39,274 nucleotides of DNA from Bacillota bacterium (GTDB lineage Bacteria > Bacillota > Clostridia > Monoglobales > Firm-18): the NCBI GenBank assembly GCA_023228885.1, contig JALOAJ010000022.1, positions 1 to 39,274 of the forward strand, in the 5' to 3' direction. Numbering within the stretch: the stretch's first letter is position 1; every line of letters begins with the position of its first letter. Positions 1 through 9,129 of the stretch are shown piece by piece. Under the pieces are notes generated by a model. It was not told the DNA's origin, ran no database searches, and worked only from the letters and a program-made list of their open reading frames with translations. The translations under genes were made by a program, and so were the position numbers.

Positions 1-1803
1 TTTGATTTTTCCGATGAGGCGGAAGCGGCGGATGCAATGCGAAGATTAAAGCGGGATAGCCGCGTGGCTTTTGTCGAATATGATTATCCCAAATATTTAA
101 TGGGAGTTGCCCCTAATGATACTATGTTTAGCGCCCAATGGAGCCATGCTTTCACCGATGCGGTTACAGGGTGGGAAGTTACGGGGCTCACAGAGCAACG
201 AGAAATTATTGTGGCTGTTATAGACACCGGCGCAAAAACAAACCATGAAGATTTAATCGACAGGCTGAAAAACCCGTATAATGCGGTAGACGGCGGGGCT
301 GATGTTACCGATACCAATTGGCATGGCACATTTGTAAGCGGCATTATCGCCGCATCGGCAAACAACGGCAAAGGCGTGGCAGGTGTAGTCGGCGGTTTTA
401 ACATAAAGGTTATGCCGATAAAGGTTGACGGCGCTGAAGGCATAAAAACCTCTGATTACCTTGCCGGCTTGGAACACGCAATTACAAGCGGGGCGGATGT
501 AATAAATATAAGCCTTGGTTCAAAAAGTTTCTCTCCGGCAGAAAAAAATAAAATAACGCAAGCCGTTAATCAAGGTATAGTTGTGGTTGCGGCATCGGGC
601 AATAGTTCTGCAGAGGATGATATAGGACCGACAGATTTAGTATATCCCGCCGCTCACGAAATGTGTATTTCCGTTGCATCCCATGATAAATACGGCGAAA
701 GAAGCTACTTTTCCGTTGCCAATCCTTTTGTGGATATTACCGCTCCCGGAGAGGCTGTCCGTTCAACATACTTTAACGGCGGATATGCTACGAGCAGCGG
801 GACATCCTTTTCCAGCCCTTATGTTGCCGGAATAGCCGCCATGATTAAGGCGTCCGATTTGTTAAAAACACCGTATGATATACACGAAATATTGACTTCA
901 ACGGCAATTTCCCCGCCCGGGCAAAGCGGCAGAACGAACGAGCATGGCTACGGCTATGTTAATGTTGCAACGGCTTTGCGAGCGGTTTATAACTTTGATT
1001 ATAATGCGGAGGTTCGGCTCAATTGGGATACCGTTCATTTAACGCAGGATGTTGACGAGCTTATCCTTACCGCTCAATCGGATGGTAGCAACGACACCTT
1101 CGTGTGGTATAAAAGCACCGACCACAGCGTTGCGACAGGCGGGGAGGAATATGTCCTTTCAAAAGGCGGCGCAAGAGGCAGTAATTATTTAACGGCAAAA
1201 ATTCCTCTCGGCACAAAGCAAGCTGTTTGCTACTACAGCTGGGACAGCTCAACTGCGCCGGAAAGCCTGTCCGGAGCTGTTAACGGGTTATACATAAAAG
1301 ATGGTATGTTGATGAGCTATTTTTACTTAAATAAATATGATTATTTTATAAATGCGCAAGGCGGGCAAATTCCTGAAATTATTTCTATTGATGCCGCCGA
1401 CGGTGTTTTTTATAAAATCAAAAATTCGGGCACTTTAAACGGTGAAAGCGTTGTTACCACATCGGCGCCGAATGACAGCCGCACCTTTACCTTTATTCCA
1501 AAGCAATTTAACGATGGGTTGTACCCTTATTATGCAGAAGATGAAAACAGCGTAATATTTGCCGTAACCGCCTATAACACCGCCGGGGTCAGTTACAACG
1601 CGCAAATGGTGTGCGCCGTTTATGAGGGCAATAAATTAGTCGATTTATCGCTGTTGCCGATAGAAATAAAAAACGGCTATACGATTAAAGAAGTTCGCAT
1701 GACCGTTTCGGAAGGGCAAAGCGTTAAGGTTATATTTTTAGATAGCTTTGAGGGCTTGACCCCCATTTCCGAATATTTACCGTATGAAAGAGTTGTTTTA
1801 TAA
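1..1803 (+). CDS. secreted subtilisin-like serine protease (S8), 5'-truncated
   Basis: The reading frame is open to the left window edge, so the true start, signal peptide and most of the propeptide lie outside; the visible start resembles the end of an I9-type inhibitory propeptide. Numbering from the ATG at 37, the S8 catalytic triad is complete: Asp63 in VIDTG, His96 in WHGTF, and Ser257 in GTSFSSPYVAG (codon 805-807). The ASGNSS segment supplies the usual oxyanion-hole Asn. The catalytic domain ends near nt 1000. The remaining 260 residues look like beta-sandwich domains and end in an Ig-like module (about 1590-1795) that recurs in three other secreted proteins of the window. It is probably an extracellular protease for nutrition or for processing surface proteins. 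The next gene is 135 bases downstream on the same strand. The family is certain; the target is unknown. Confidence 0.93.
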   Translation, partial: FDFSDEAEAADAMRRLKRDSRVAFVEYDYPKYLMGVAPNDTMFSAQWSHAFTDAVTGWEVTGLTEQREIIVAVIDTGAKTNHEDLIDRLKNPYNAVDGGADVTDTNWHGTFVSGIIAASANNGKGVAGVVGGFNIKVMPIKVDGAEGIKTSDYLAGLEHAITSGADVINISLGSKSFSPAEKNKITQAVNQGIVVVAASGNSSAEDDIGPTDLVYPAAHEMCISVASHDKYGERSYFSVANPFVDITAPGEAVRSTYFNGGYATSSGTSFSSPYVAGIAAMIKASDLLKTPYDIHEILTSTAISPPGQSGRTNEHGYGYVNVATALRAVYNFDYNAEVRLNWDTVHLTQDVDELILTAQSDGSNDTFVWYKSTDHSVATGGEEYVLSKGGARGSNYLTAKIPLGTKQAVCYYSWDSSTAPESLSGAVNGLYIKDGMLMSYFYLNKYDYFINAQGGQIPEIISIDAADGVFYKIKNSGTLNGESVVTTSAPNDSRTFTFIPKQFNDGLYPYYAEDENSVIFAVTAYNTAGVSYNAQMVCAVYEGNKLVDLSLLPIEIKNGYTIKEVRMTVSEGQSVKVIFLDSFEGLTPISEYLPYERVVL

Positions 1804-1877
1804 ATTCCAAATTTATGCGCTGTAAGCATAGCCCGCATTATTGGTGGATAAAGTAATCTTAAGTGGAATTTTTGCCC

Positions 1878-1907
1878 TTTACATCTATTTGACTAATGGA
1901 GTAAGAT
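1878..1907 (+). promoter_or_regulatory. possible sigma-A-type promoter for the GDSL hydrolase gene
   Basis: TTTACA (1878-1883) and TAAGAT (1902-1907) are separated by 18 bases, just upstream of the GGGGGAG ribosome-binding site (1921-1927) of the gene at 1939. The match is five of six and four of six to the consensus. A second -35-like TTGACT at 1889 has no correctly spaced -10. This is a weak, sequence-only call. Confidence 0.3.
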
Positions 1908-1938
1908 ATAGTTGTAAAAAGGGGGAGTAGATTAAGTT

Positions 1939-4900
1939 ATGAAAAAAATATTTGTGTTGTTGTTGGTACTGACTTTTGCGTTGCAATTACAGCCGATTGT
2001 ATTTGCCCAAAGCACGATTAAGGTGGCGTGCATCGGTGACAGCATTACATACGGTGCAGGGGAAGAAACTCTGTATAGCTACCCGAACCAGTTGCAGGAG
2101 CTGCTTGGACTCGGTTATGAGGTTAAAAACTATGGTGTGGGCGGAACTTGTATGATAAAAGCCTCCGCATCCCCTTATTGGAACACAACACATTTTCAGC
2201 TTGCAAAAGCTTATAATCCCGACATTGTTTTGATTATGCTGGGCACCAACGATTCAAAGGCAGATGCGTGGAAGTATAAAGACGAATATTTGTCCGCGTA
2301 TGCCGACATGGTGAACATTTTTCAAGAACTGCCTTCGCATCCGCAGGTTTATGTTATGACATCACCCTTCGCATATGGGAATGCGTTTACGATAGAAGCA
2401 GATGTAATATCAAATGAAATTGTCCCCTTGCAAAGGCAATTTGCAAGTGATAATGGGCTGCCCATAATTGATATATATAATGCAACTCAAGATATGTCAT
2501 ATAATTTTCCGGATAAAATTCATCCAAACCGCAATGGTTATGCAGTAATTGCTCAAATGGTTTATGAAGCGCTGGATTCAAGCACATATCCGCCCGTTAC
2601 GAATATCGCGCTCGATAAAACAAATGACAGCGTGCTTGTTGGAAACACCACAACATTAACCCCCATACTAACCCCATCTGACGCCAATCCAAGGGTTGTA
2701 TGGTCAAGCTCGGACAAAACGGTTGCAACCGTGCTCAACGGCGTGGTTACAGGCGTAAAAAGCGGAAATGCCGTAATTACCGCAACCGCGCACGGAACCG
2801 ACTTAGCCGCAACCTGCAATATTGCCGTAAGCTCCACGCCGCCTTTAAATATATCCGTCAGCCCGAACAGCGCAAATGTTTCTCTTGGCAAAAAGGTGCA
2901 GCTTACTGCGAACTTTTTGCCAAAATCGGCAAATAAGCTTGCAACATGGTCGTCGGAAAATGAAGAAATTATAACGGTTGACAACAACGGCATTGTTACG
3001 GCAGTTGGCATGGGGAGCGCAACTGTTACGGCAACCGCTGTCGAAATGTCGGCTGCCGGCGAAACACTATCCGCAACGGCAAATATTACCGTTACTGAAA
3101 AGCTATTGGATATTCCGAAAAACAGAATAAGCGCAAGAATTCCGAACCTTTTACCGATTGCAAAGGATGAATTACATATATCGGACAGCAGCGTTGGCAC
3201 CTATTGGGTAACGGGTACCGGGGCTATTTCGGGGGTTGTTGTGTTTAACTTGGGTAATTCCGATTTTGACAACCTGCCTACACAGTCTGTTTCGGTGTCG
3301 GGGGTAAAATTTGCTACTGTTTTATCGTTTCAGCCCACAATATTTAATATATGGTACAGTAACACAACAGACGACGAAAGCGAATACCGCAGAATTGGCG
3401 ATAAAAACATAGCCTTTCAATACAAGATAGAAAATGATATTGAGGAGGCATACTACGAATTCCCCGCGGCTGTGCAAGCAAGATACATTAAAATCGAACT
3501 TCCCGAGGAAAACAAAAGATTGGCGGAAATTACATTTACAGGCGATATGGCAATTGGCGAGGACGCGGCAATTAAATCCATATCCACCTCGGTGTCGCCC
3601 ATAACCCCTGTTACGGCAATTTATGACAAAAATTATGATACATCTTGTCGTTTTAATGTAACCGGAAACATTGCAACGATTGAATTGACTGAACAAACGA
3701 AGGTGAACGCCATAAGGTTCACCCCTTATATTAACAGCTCCGGTTGGGTGCAGTATCCGGTTTTGGGCTATGAAATGGGCTCTGAAATCAGTTATAGCAC
3801 AGATGGTTTAAAATATTACGATGCCATAACAAATAGCGAAACATTGACTCCCATAAAAAAATCTTTTCGTCCGGGAACCAGTTTGCAGCTCACATATTAC
3901 TATGATGTGGCGGAAGGTAAGGTAAATGGGAATTTTGCAAACACCAATAATGTATATATTGGTCAAACATATGATTTTGTAGTGTATTTTAGTTATCCCG
4001 TAGATGCTAAGTATATTAGGTTTTCGGTGCCTGAAAAATCCGGTGTTAATCAATATATTACAGAGGTTGCGGTTGAAAAGACGCCGCCGAACGGGTATGC
4101 GCCTGCAACGAATGTTACGCTTGATAAAACTGCCGCTGAAATTATGGTCAAAGACACGGTAAAGCTGTCTGCAACCGTTATGCCGGAGGATGCAAACCCA
4201 AATGTAAAATGGAGCTCAAGCGATGAAACTGTTGCGGTTGTATCAAGAGGGGTTGTAACGGGTGTAAAAAGCGGAACGGCTGTTATAACAGCGGCGGCGA
4301 TTGACAACTCCGCTTATGCAAGCTGCGCCGTTACCGTTATGGCGGATTTCCCCGAAAGCGTACAAATTGTTTCGGAGTTGTCTGATTTATACGTGGGAGC
4401 AACATGCCGGTTGAGTGCGGATATATTGCCAAAAACCGCAAACACAGCAGTAATATGGACATCAAGCGATGAAACGGTTGCAGTTGTTGACCAAAGTGGG
4501 CTTGTTACGGCAATTGGCATGGGTAATGCTGTGATTACAGCATTAGTCAAGGATGCAAATGCAGCTGGGAGTTCCGTTTATGATACAAAAGAAATTCGTG
4601 TAATTCCCAAGCCATTTGATATTCCGAAAAACAGAATAAGCGTGCGCATACCAAACCGCGCTTCTGACGAGCCGTACATTATTGATAACAATTATGGTTC
4701 GTTTTGGAACACTTGGTCGAATGCAGACAGCGCGCGCGTAGCAATATTCAATCTTGGAAACACCATATTTGAAAATGAACCGCTTTATTCCGTAACTGTG
4801 AAGGGCGTAAAAATTGTCTCAAGGGATTTGGCAAACAATGCAAAGAATATGAATATTTGGTACAGTAAAACCGTAAACAGCAATGATGCATACATATCGC

Positions 4901-5865
4901 TTGGGAATAATGTAGGACTTACCTACATATCGCAAAACGGAATGAATGAAGCTTTTTATGATTTTCCCGAACCGGTGCAAGCAAAATATATAAAAGTAGA
5001 ATTTCCGGCAGAGTACAGAACCACAGCGGAAATTACCTTTACAGGCGTTGCTTTTGATATTTATGAAATTCCGGCTGCCGATTTAAGCCTTATCTCGGCA
5101 GATGGGTTTACTTCCGCGTCAAATATGCTTGACGGCAACTATACAACCTATGGTCGGTCTGTCACGCCTTCCGCAGCAACAATTGCGCTAAAGAGCCCCA
5201 AGTATGTTAGTGCAATAAGATTTACTCCTTATATGACGGCGGGGGGTACGCCCAATTTTGCCATTGCATCTTCTCAAGTAAGTTATAGTGTTGACGGTGA
5301 AACCTACTATGATGTGATGACAAACGACACAGTCCTGACTGATATAACAAGCGGGTTTCAAAATGCTCAGGCGCCCAATTATTATTATTCCTCTTTTAAC
5401 CCGCAAACCGGTAACAATAATATTTTTGGTACTGAATATACAGACATGGCGCAATGTAAAGAATCGGTTATACATTTTAAAACGCCGGTTTTTGCAAAGT
5501 ATATACGATTTACAACACAGATTACAGGCAACACATATATATCGGAGGTAAGCCTTGAAACCATTGCTCCAAAGGAATTTAGCATTGACAATGTAAGCAA
5601 AGACGATAAAGGCGCAGTTTCGGGCGTTATATATTACAGCCCAACCGACATGGCTGAGAAGATGCATTTTGTTGTGGCAATATATAATGAAAAAGGGTTA
5701 TTAAAATCGCTTTCCATAAAAAAGGAAATGCCTATAAGCGGAGGAAATATTGTTGAGGTAGACGGTATGCCGGGAACATCCATAACGGATGAAATTAAAG
5801 TGTTTGCATTTAAAGACATAAACACATTGGCGCCGTATTGCGAGCCATATACCACTTTGAAATAA
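1939..5865 (+). CDS. large secreted GDSL/SGNH hydrolase with Ig-like (Big_2) and discoidin-like domains
   Basis: The start is fixed by GGGGGAG about 11 bases upstream and by a signal peptide (MKKIFVLLLVLTFALQLQ, cleavage near VFA-QS). The SGNH hydrolase domain spans residues 25-215 with all blocks: nucleophile Ser35 in GDSITYG, GVGGT, Gly102-Asn104 in GTND, and Asp192/His195 in DKIHPN. Such domains are usually esterases or carbohydrate deacetylases. The rest is accessory: pairs of Big_2-type Ig domains (WSSSD..VA, GVVTGVKSG motifs) followed by F5/8C (discoidin)-like beta-sandwiches. The whole set is present twice (residues about 218-715 and 721-1215). The C-terminal 90 residues form an Ig-like module shared with neighbouring secreted proteins. 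At 1308 residues it is far longer than a minimal GDSL esterase. It is likely an extracellular polysaccharide esterase. No SLH or sortase signal is visible, so attachment would be through binding domains. Confidence 0.9.
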   Translation: MKKIFVLLLVLTFALQLQPIVFAQSTIKVACIGDSITYGAGEETLYSYPNQLQELLGLGYEVKNYGVGGTCMIKASASPYWNTTHFQLAKAYNPDIVLIMLGTNDSKADAWKYKDEYLSAYADMVNIFQELPSHPQVYVMTSPFAYGNAFTIEADVISNEIVPLQRQFASDNGLPIIDIYNATQDMSYNFPDKIHPNRNGYAVIAQMVYEALDSSTYPPVTNIALDKTNDSVLVGNTTTLTPILTPSDANPRVVWSSSDKTVATVLNGVVTGVKSGNAVITATAHGTDLAATCNIAVSSTPPLNISVSPNSANVSLGKKVQLTANFLPKSANKLATWSSENEEIITVDNNGIVTAVGMGSATVTATAVEMSAAGETLSATANITVTEKLLDIPKNRISARIPNLLPIAKDELHISDSSVGTYWVTGTGAISGVVVFNLGNSDFDNLPTQSVSVSGVKFATVLSFQPTIFNIWYSNTTDDESEYRRIGDKNIAFQYKIENDIEEAYYEFPAAVQARYIKIELPEENKRLAEITFTGDMAIGEDAAIKSISTSVSPITPVTAIYDKNYDTSCRFNVTGNIATIELTEQTKVNAIRFTPYINSSGWVQYPVLGYEMGSEISYSTDGLKYYDAITNSETLTPIKKSFRPGTSLQLTYYYDVAEGKVNGNFANTNNVYIGQTYDFVVYFSYPVDAKYIRFSVPEKSGVNQYITEVAVEKTPPNGYAPATNVTLDKTAAEIMVKDTVKLSATVMPEDANPNVKWSSSDETVAVVSRGVVTGVKSGTAVITAAAIDNSAYASCAVTVMADFPESVQIVSELSDLYVGATCRLSADILPKTANTAVIWTSSDETVAVVDQSGLVTAIGMGNAVITALVKDANAAGSSVYDTKEIRVIPKPFDIPKNRISVRIPNRASDEPYIIDNNYGSFWNTWSNADSARVAIFNLGNTIFENEPLYSVTVKGVKIVSRDLANNAKNMNIWYSKTVNSNDAYISLGNNVGLTYISQNGMNEAFYDFPEPVQAKYIKVEFPAEYRTTAEITFTGVAFDIYEIPAADLSLISADGFTSASNMLDGNYTTYGRSVTPSAATIALKSPKYVSAIRFTPYMTAGGTPNFAIASSQVSYSVDGETYYDVMTNDTVLTDITSGFQNAQAPNYYYSSFNPQTGNNNIFGTEYTDMAQCKESVIHFKTPVFAKYIRFTTQITGNTYISEVSLETIAPKEFSIDNVSKDDKGAVSGVIYYSPTDMAEKMHFVVAIYNEKGLLKSLSIKKEMPISGGNIVEVDGMPGTSITDEIKVFAFKDINTLAPYCEPYTTLK
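2590..5568 (+). repeat. internal tandem duplication of Big_2 pair plus discoidin-like block
   Basis: Two copies of the same domain series lie inside the hydrolase gene, about 2590-4085 and 4099-5568. Both start with the same protein motif (ATN/VTN followed by LDKT), continue through two WSSS-type Ig domains, and reach the shared IPKNRIS segment. Around that segment 25 bases are identical between 3109-3133 and 4618-4642. The rest is diverged, so the duplication is old. Confidence 0.75.
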
Positions 5866-5905
5866 CATTAAACAAATGCTTTGGCTTTGCCCTCCATAAG
5901 GCCAG

Positions 5906-6814
5906 TTATAAAATGTTTTTGTCCGTTATGGTCGGCATAGCCGCATTTTCCGCTATGCTTAGCTTGTGGTATTCAAGAGGTGAAATTCCGAGTATCTGCT
6001 TAAATGTTCTGTCAAAGTGCGTAAGGCTGTCAAAACCGGTTGTAAATGCGATAGCTGTTATGTTATTGGTCGAAAGCAGCAAGTATTGGGCTTTGGCAAT
6101 CCTTATTTGGTTAATATATTGTATTAGGCTCACACCCATGTGTTTTTTAAACATTCTTGAAATGTAACAGGGGCTTAAATAAAACTTTTCAGCAAGAAGC
6201 TTCAGCGTTATTTTTTCGTTATAGTTGTTTTTGATGAATTCTGCAATCTCCCTAATCTTTTCATTTGTTTTTCGCGATTTATTTTGTATTGCCACAACCT
6301 TTTTTTCTTTTTGGTTCATCTGCCTGTGAAATATTTTCGAAGACATAGCAAGAACAGAGCAAAAAAGCGATAGCGTGTATGAATCACTAAACGGGGCTTT
6401 ATTCGTTTGCTGTTTTAGCATTTCCTCCAACAAAAAAATAAATTGGTTTTGCTCCTCCGGCGTTATTGTAATAACAGGATAATTAACGTCAAAACACAGC
6501 AAGATGTTTTCGTTGAAGCCGTCAAGAATATTTTTTATGTAGTTTGTATTAAAATTTATTAAATACCTTTTCTGCGCGTTTTTATTCGGACACAATGTTT
6601 TATGCAGTATATAAGGGGGAATAAAAGCCACGCTGTTTTTGTTTAAAAGATAGCAATTGTCGGATATAAATAAATTTCTCTCATTGTCAAAAACATAAAG
6701 CATTTCATAGTGTTCATGAAAATGAAAATTAGGCATAATCATGCTGTCTTTATATTCCATCTTATCCACCGAAAAATTTAAAGCATCAGACAAAAGGTCG
6801 GCGCTTTTTTTCAT
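5906..6814 (-). CDS. AraC-family transcriptional regulator
   Basis: The N-terminal cupin-like AraC ligand-binding domain contains the HFHEHYEM motif and a downstream FIPPYILHK strand typical of PF02311. The C-terminal hundred residues form the double helix-turn-helix, with LAEKFYLSPCYISRMFKKH in the first HTH and the GFDSLTHFDRTFKQ signature in the second. Three ATGs lie close together; AAAGGATG sits about 9 bases before the one at 6814, so translation probably begins with MKKSADLL, though 6826 is possible. The gene is divergent from the sugar ABC transporter and is the obvious candidate regulator of the 7234-33014 gene train, probably activating it when an imported oligosaccharide binds. It converges with the GDSL hydrolase gene, with 40 bases between the stops. 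Confidence 0.93.
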   Translation of the reverse strand: MKKSADLLSDALNFSVDKMEYKDSMIMPNFHFHEHYEMLYVFDNERNLFISDNCYLLNKNSVAFIPPYILHKTLCPNKNAQKRYLINFNTNYIKNILDGFNENILLCFDVNYPVITITPEEQNQFIFLLEEMLKQQTNKAPFSDSYTLSLFCSVLAMSSKIFHRQMNQKEKKVVAIQNKSRKTNEKIREIAEFIKNNYNEKITLKLLAEKFYLSPCYISRMFKKHMGVSLIQYINQIRIAKAQYLLLSTNNITAIAFTTGFDSLTHFDRTFKQILGISPLEYHKLSIAENAAMPTITDKNIL

Positions 6815-7233
6815 TAAATTCATCATCCTTTATCGATAAATTCAAAATATGTTAAAAATACAACAATAAATTTAATTTGCTCTTGTTATAACGAAAATGA
6901 CAAGAAATGTTGAACAAAAAAAGCAAATAAGCAAAAAATGTGTAGCATTATGATTATAACCATTGTATAATTATAATTACAAAAATAATATTACTTTGTG
7001 CAATGTGCAAAAAAAGTATAAGGTTTTCCATTTAGGGTTATTTATTCATGCATTAAAAATGAGCAAACCAAGTGCCATGGCGAATTTTAAATTAACAATT
7101 ATTGTGTGACAGCATCATCTTTTACTAAACGCTGACGGCGCATTTGCATTCCTGCTTTATAAGTATAACAAATTGGTTGGCAAGTTTCAACCCGTAAAAC
7201 ATCAAAAACTGCAAAATTTAGGAGAACAAAAAA
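6815..7233. promoter_or_regulatory. divergent control region between AraC regulator and ABC transporter
   Basis: About 420 bases without a gene and markedly AT-rich. It should hold promoters for both directions and AraC-type sites. TATAAT occurs at 6966-6971 and its reverse complement at 6970-6975, but neither has a convincing -35. A short direct repeat of GTGCAA with 1-base spacing lies near 6998-7009. No clear catabolite-repression operator was found by eye. The ribosome-binding site for the permease is AGGAGA near 7220-7226. Confidence 0.5.
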
Positions 7234-8193
7234 ATGACAGCAGAAACCGTAAAAAATAATTGCCGCATTGAAAATAAAAAAGGCAACGCCATGTTAAAAA
7301 ATATAAAAAAACATAGGTATTTGCTATTAATGCTAACCCCGGGGTTGTTATATTTTGTAATATTTAGATACATTCCGATATATGGGGTTTTAATGGCATT
7401 TCAAGACTATTCCTTAAAATATGGCGTGTTGGGCAGCAAGTGGGTTGGCTTAAAACATTTTATAAGCCTTTTTTCCGGCGGAGATTTTCAATTGGTTTTG
7501 AAAAACACCGTTTTAATCAGCTTTTTAAAAATAATTTGCGGTTTCCCCGCCCCGATAATATTGGCCCTTTTATTTAACGAATTAAAAGACGGGTATTATA
7601 AAAAAATAACTCAAACCATCAGCTATGCACCGCATTTTTTTTCGTGGGTTGTTGTAAGCGGAATGTTGACTTCGTTATTATCGCCAAGCGTTGGCATGGT
7701 AAATAAAATTATTCAAGCCTTAGGCGGGCAGCCGATTTATTTTTTGGCAGACAAAAATTGGTTTGTGCAAATTATAATAATGTCGGACATTTGGAAGGAA
7801 GTGGGGTGGGGCTCAATCATATATTTAGCGGCTTTAGCGGGCATCAATTACGAGATGCATGAGGCGGCTGTAATAGACGGCGCTTCAAGAATTAAGCGCA
7901 TGGTTTACATAAATATACCCAATATTTTGCCCACAATTGCAACCATGCTTATACTTCGAATGGGCTCTTTGCTGGATGCAGGTTTTGACCAGATTTTCAA
8001 TTTGGAGTCCGTCGCGGTCAGAGATGTGTCGGACATTATAGATACATATGTTTATCGTATGGGGGTGGGTAGTTTTCAGTACAGCTTTGCATCTGCGGCA
8101 GGGCTGTTTAAATCTGTCATTGGCATTGCAATGGTGTTGCTTACAAACCGGATTGCCCGCAGGTTATCCGATGGTGAAAGTTCAATTTGGTAA
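7234..8193 (+). CDS. sugar ABC transporter permease, LplB/YteP type
   Basis: An integral membrane subunit of an oligosaccharide importer. TAGGAGAAC lies 8 bases before the ATG at 7234 and fixes the start; the ATG 20 codons downstream lacks such a site. After a short polar N-terminus come about six membrane segments. The permease EAA motif that docks the ATPase is present as E210-A-A-V-I-D-G216. The first periplasm-side loop (YSLKYGVLGSKWVGLKHF) is typical of the LplB family. It is followed at once by the second permease and the lipoprotein, an arrangement known from the YteP-YtcP-YtcQ rhamnogalacturonan importer of Bacillus. No ATP-binding subunit is present, as is usual for these systems, which share an MsmX-type ATPase. 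Confidence 0.95.
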   Translation: MTAETVKNNCRIENKKGNAMLKNIKKHRYLLLMLTPGLLYFVIFRYIPIYGVLMAFQDYSLKYGVLGSKWVGLKHFISLFSGGDFQLVLKNTVLISFLKIICGFPAPIILALLFNELKDGYYKKITQTISYAPHFFSWVVVSGMLTSLLSPSVGMVNKIIQALGGQPIYFLADKNWFVQIIIMSDIWKEVGWGSIIYLAALAGINYEMHEAAVIDGASRIKRMVYINIPNILPTIATMLILRMGSLLDAGFDQIFNLESVAVRDVSDIIDTYVYRMGVGSFQYSFASAAGLFKSVIGIAMVLLTNRIARRLSDGESSIW

Positions 8194-8209
8194 AGGGGAT
8201 AAACGCTTT

Positions 8210-9079
8210 ATGCATAAGAAAACGACAAGCGATTGGGTAGTTAATTTAATGTCTTATTCATTGATATCTTTACTTTGTGTAACTGTATTGATACCGTTGT
8301 GGAATCTTTTTGTTGTATCCGTTTCGCCGGTCGCAACAGATGCAATGACATTTAGGTTTTGGCCCAAAGCCTTTGATTGGAAGGCGTGGCAAGGCATTAT
8401 AACATCCGAGTTTATATGGAGAAGCTTTTATAATACGATTTTTCGGGTGGTATTGGGCACAGCGATTGCAATAATTATGACTGTTTTAACCGCTTACCCT
8501 TTATCAAAAAAGATGCTGCCCTTTAGGAAGTTGTTTTTAATTATGGTGCTGTTTACCATGCTATTTTCCGGAGGGCTTATCCCAAGTTATTTATTGGTTG
8601 TAAACATGGGGCTCAGAAATACAATTTGGTCACTCGTATTGCCCATTGCAGTTTCACCCTTTAATGTTATTATAATGAAAAACTTTTTTGCCGCTCTGCC
8701 CAAAAGCCTTGAAGAATCTGCAACTATTGATGGGGCAAACGATTTGATTGTGTTGTTCAAAATAGCAATACCAATGTCTATGCCTGTGATAGCAACGATA
8801 ACTTTGTGGTTGGTTGTAACCCATTATAATGCGTGGTTTGATGTTGTGCTTTACATAACCGAAAGAAGCAGATATGTTTTGCAGATTGTTTTGCGCGAGT
8901 ATCAGGCATCAAAAGACCCTGCAACCATGAACCTTGGCACAACAGAGGTGGTAACTATGACGCCGGAATCCATACGCGCGGCTACAACCCTTTTTGTTAT
9001 GGTTCCAATTATAATGGTATACACATTTTTGCAAAAGTATTTTATAAAAGGCATAAGTCTTGGTGCAATAAAGGAATAA
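8210..9079 (+). CDS. sugar ABC transporter permease, LplC/YtcP type
   Basis: Second membrane subunit of the importer, 289 residues starting MHKKTTSDW. The reading frame is open back to 8048 inside the previous gene, but AAAGGGGAT (8192-8200) lies 9 bases before the ATG at 8210, and the family normally begins here with a short polar stretch before the first membrane helix. Six membrane segments are apparent. A variant EAA loop (EESATIDGA) is followed by FKIAIPMSMPV. The C-terminus ends KGISLGAIKE, close to the common KGITLGAVKG ending of this family. It is 16 bases downstream of the first permease and 50 bases before the binding protein, so these genes are cotranscribed. Confidence 0.95.
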   Translation: MHKKTTSDWVVNLMSYSLISLLCVTVLIPLWNLFVVSVSPVATDAMTFRFWPKAFDWKAWQGIITSEFIWRSFYNTIFRVVLGTAIAIIMTVLTAYPLSKKMLPFRKLFLIMVLFTMLFSGGLIPSYLLVVNMGLRNTIWSLVLPIAVSPFNVIIMKNFFAALPKSLEESATIDGANDLIVLFKIAIPMSMPVIATITLWLVVTHYNAWFDVVLYITERSRYVLQIVLREYQASKDPATMNLGTTEVVTMTPESIRAATTLFVMVPIIMVYTFLQKYFIKGISLGAIKE

Positions 9080-9129
9080 GATATTGGCTGCAATTTGAAA
9101 AGCCAAATATAATTATTGGGAGGACTATT

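Noticed and set aside
1802..1871. AAATTCCA / TGGAATTT inverted repeat after the protease gene as a terminator
   Set aside because: The loop would be about 54 bases and the stem only 8 AU-rich pairs; it does not resemble an efficient intrinsic terminator despite the following T run.
2562..3200. 212-codon open frame on the minus strand within the GDSL hydrolase gene
   Set aside because: It mirrors the Thr/Val-rich Ig-like repeats of the real gene; composition and lack of a start signal mark it as a shadow frame.
8048..8209. N-terminal extension of the second permease
   Set aside because: It lies inside the first permease gene, has no ribosome-binding site and encodes residues atypical for the family; the start at 8210 has a good site.
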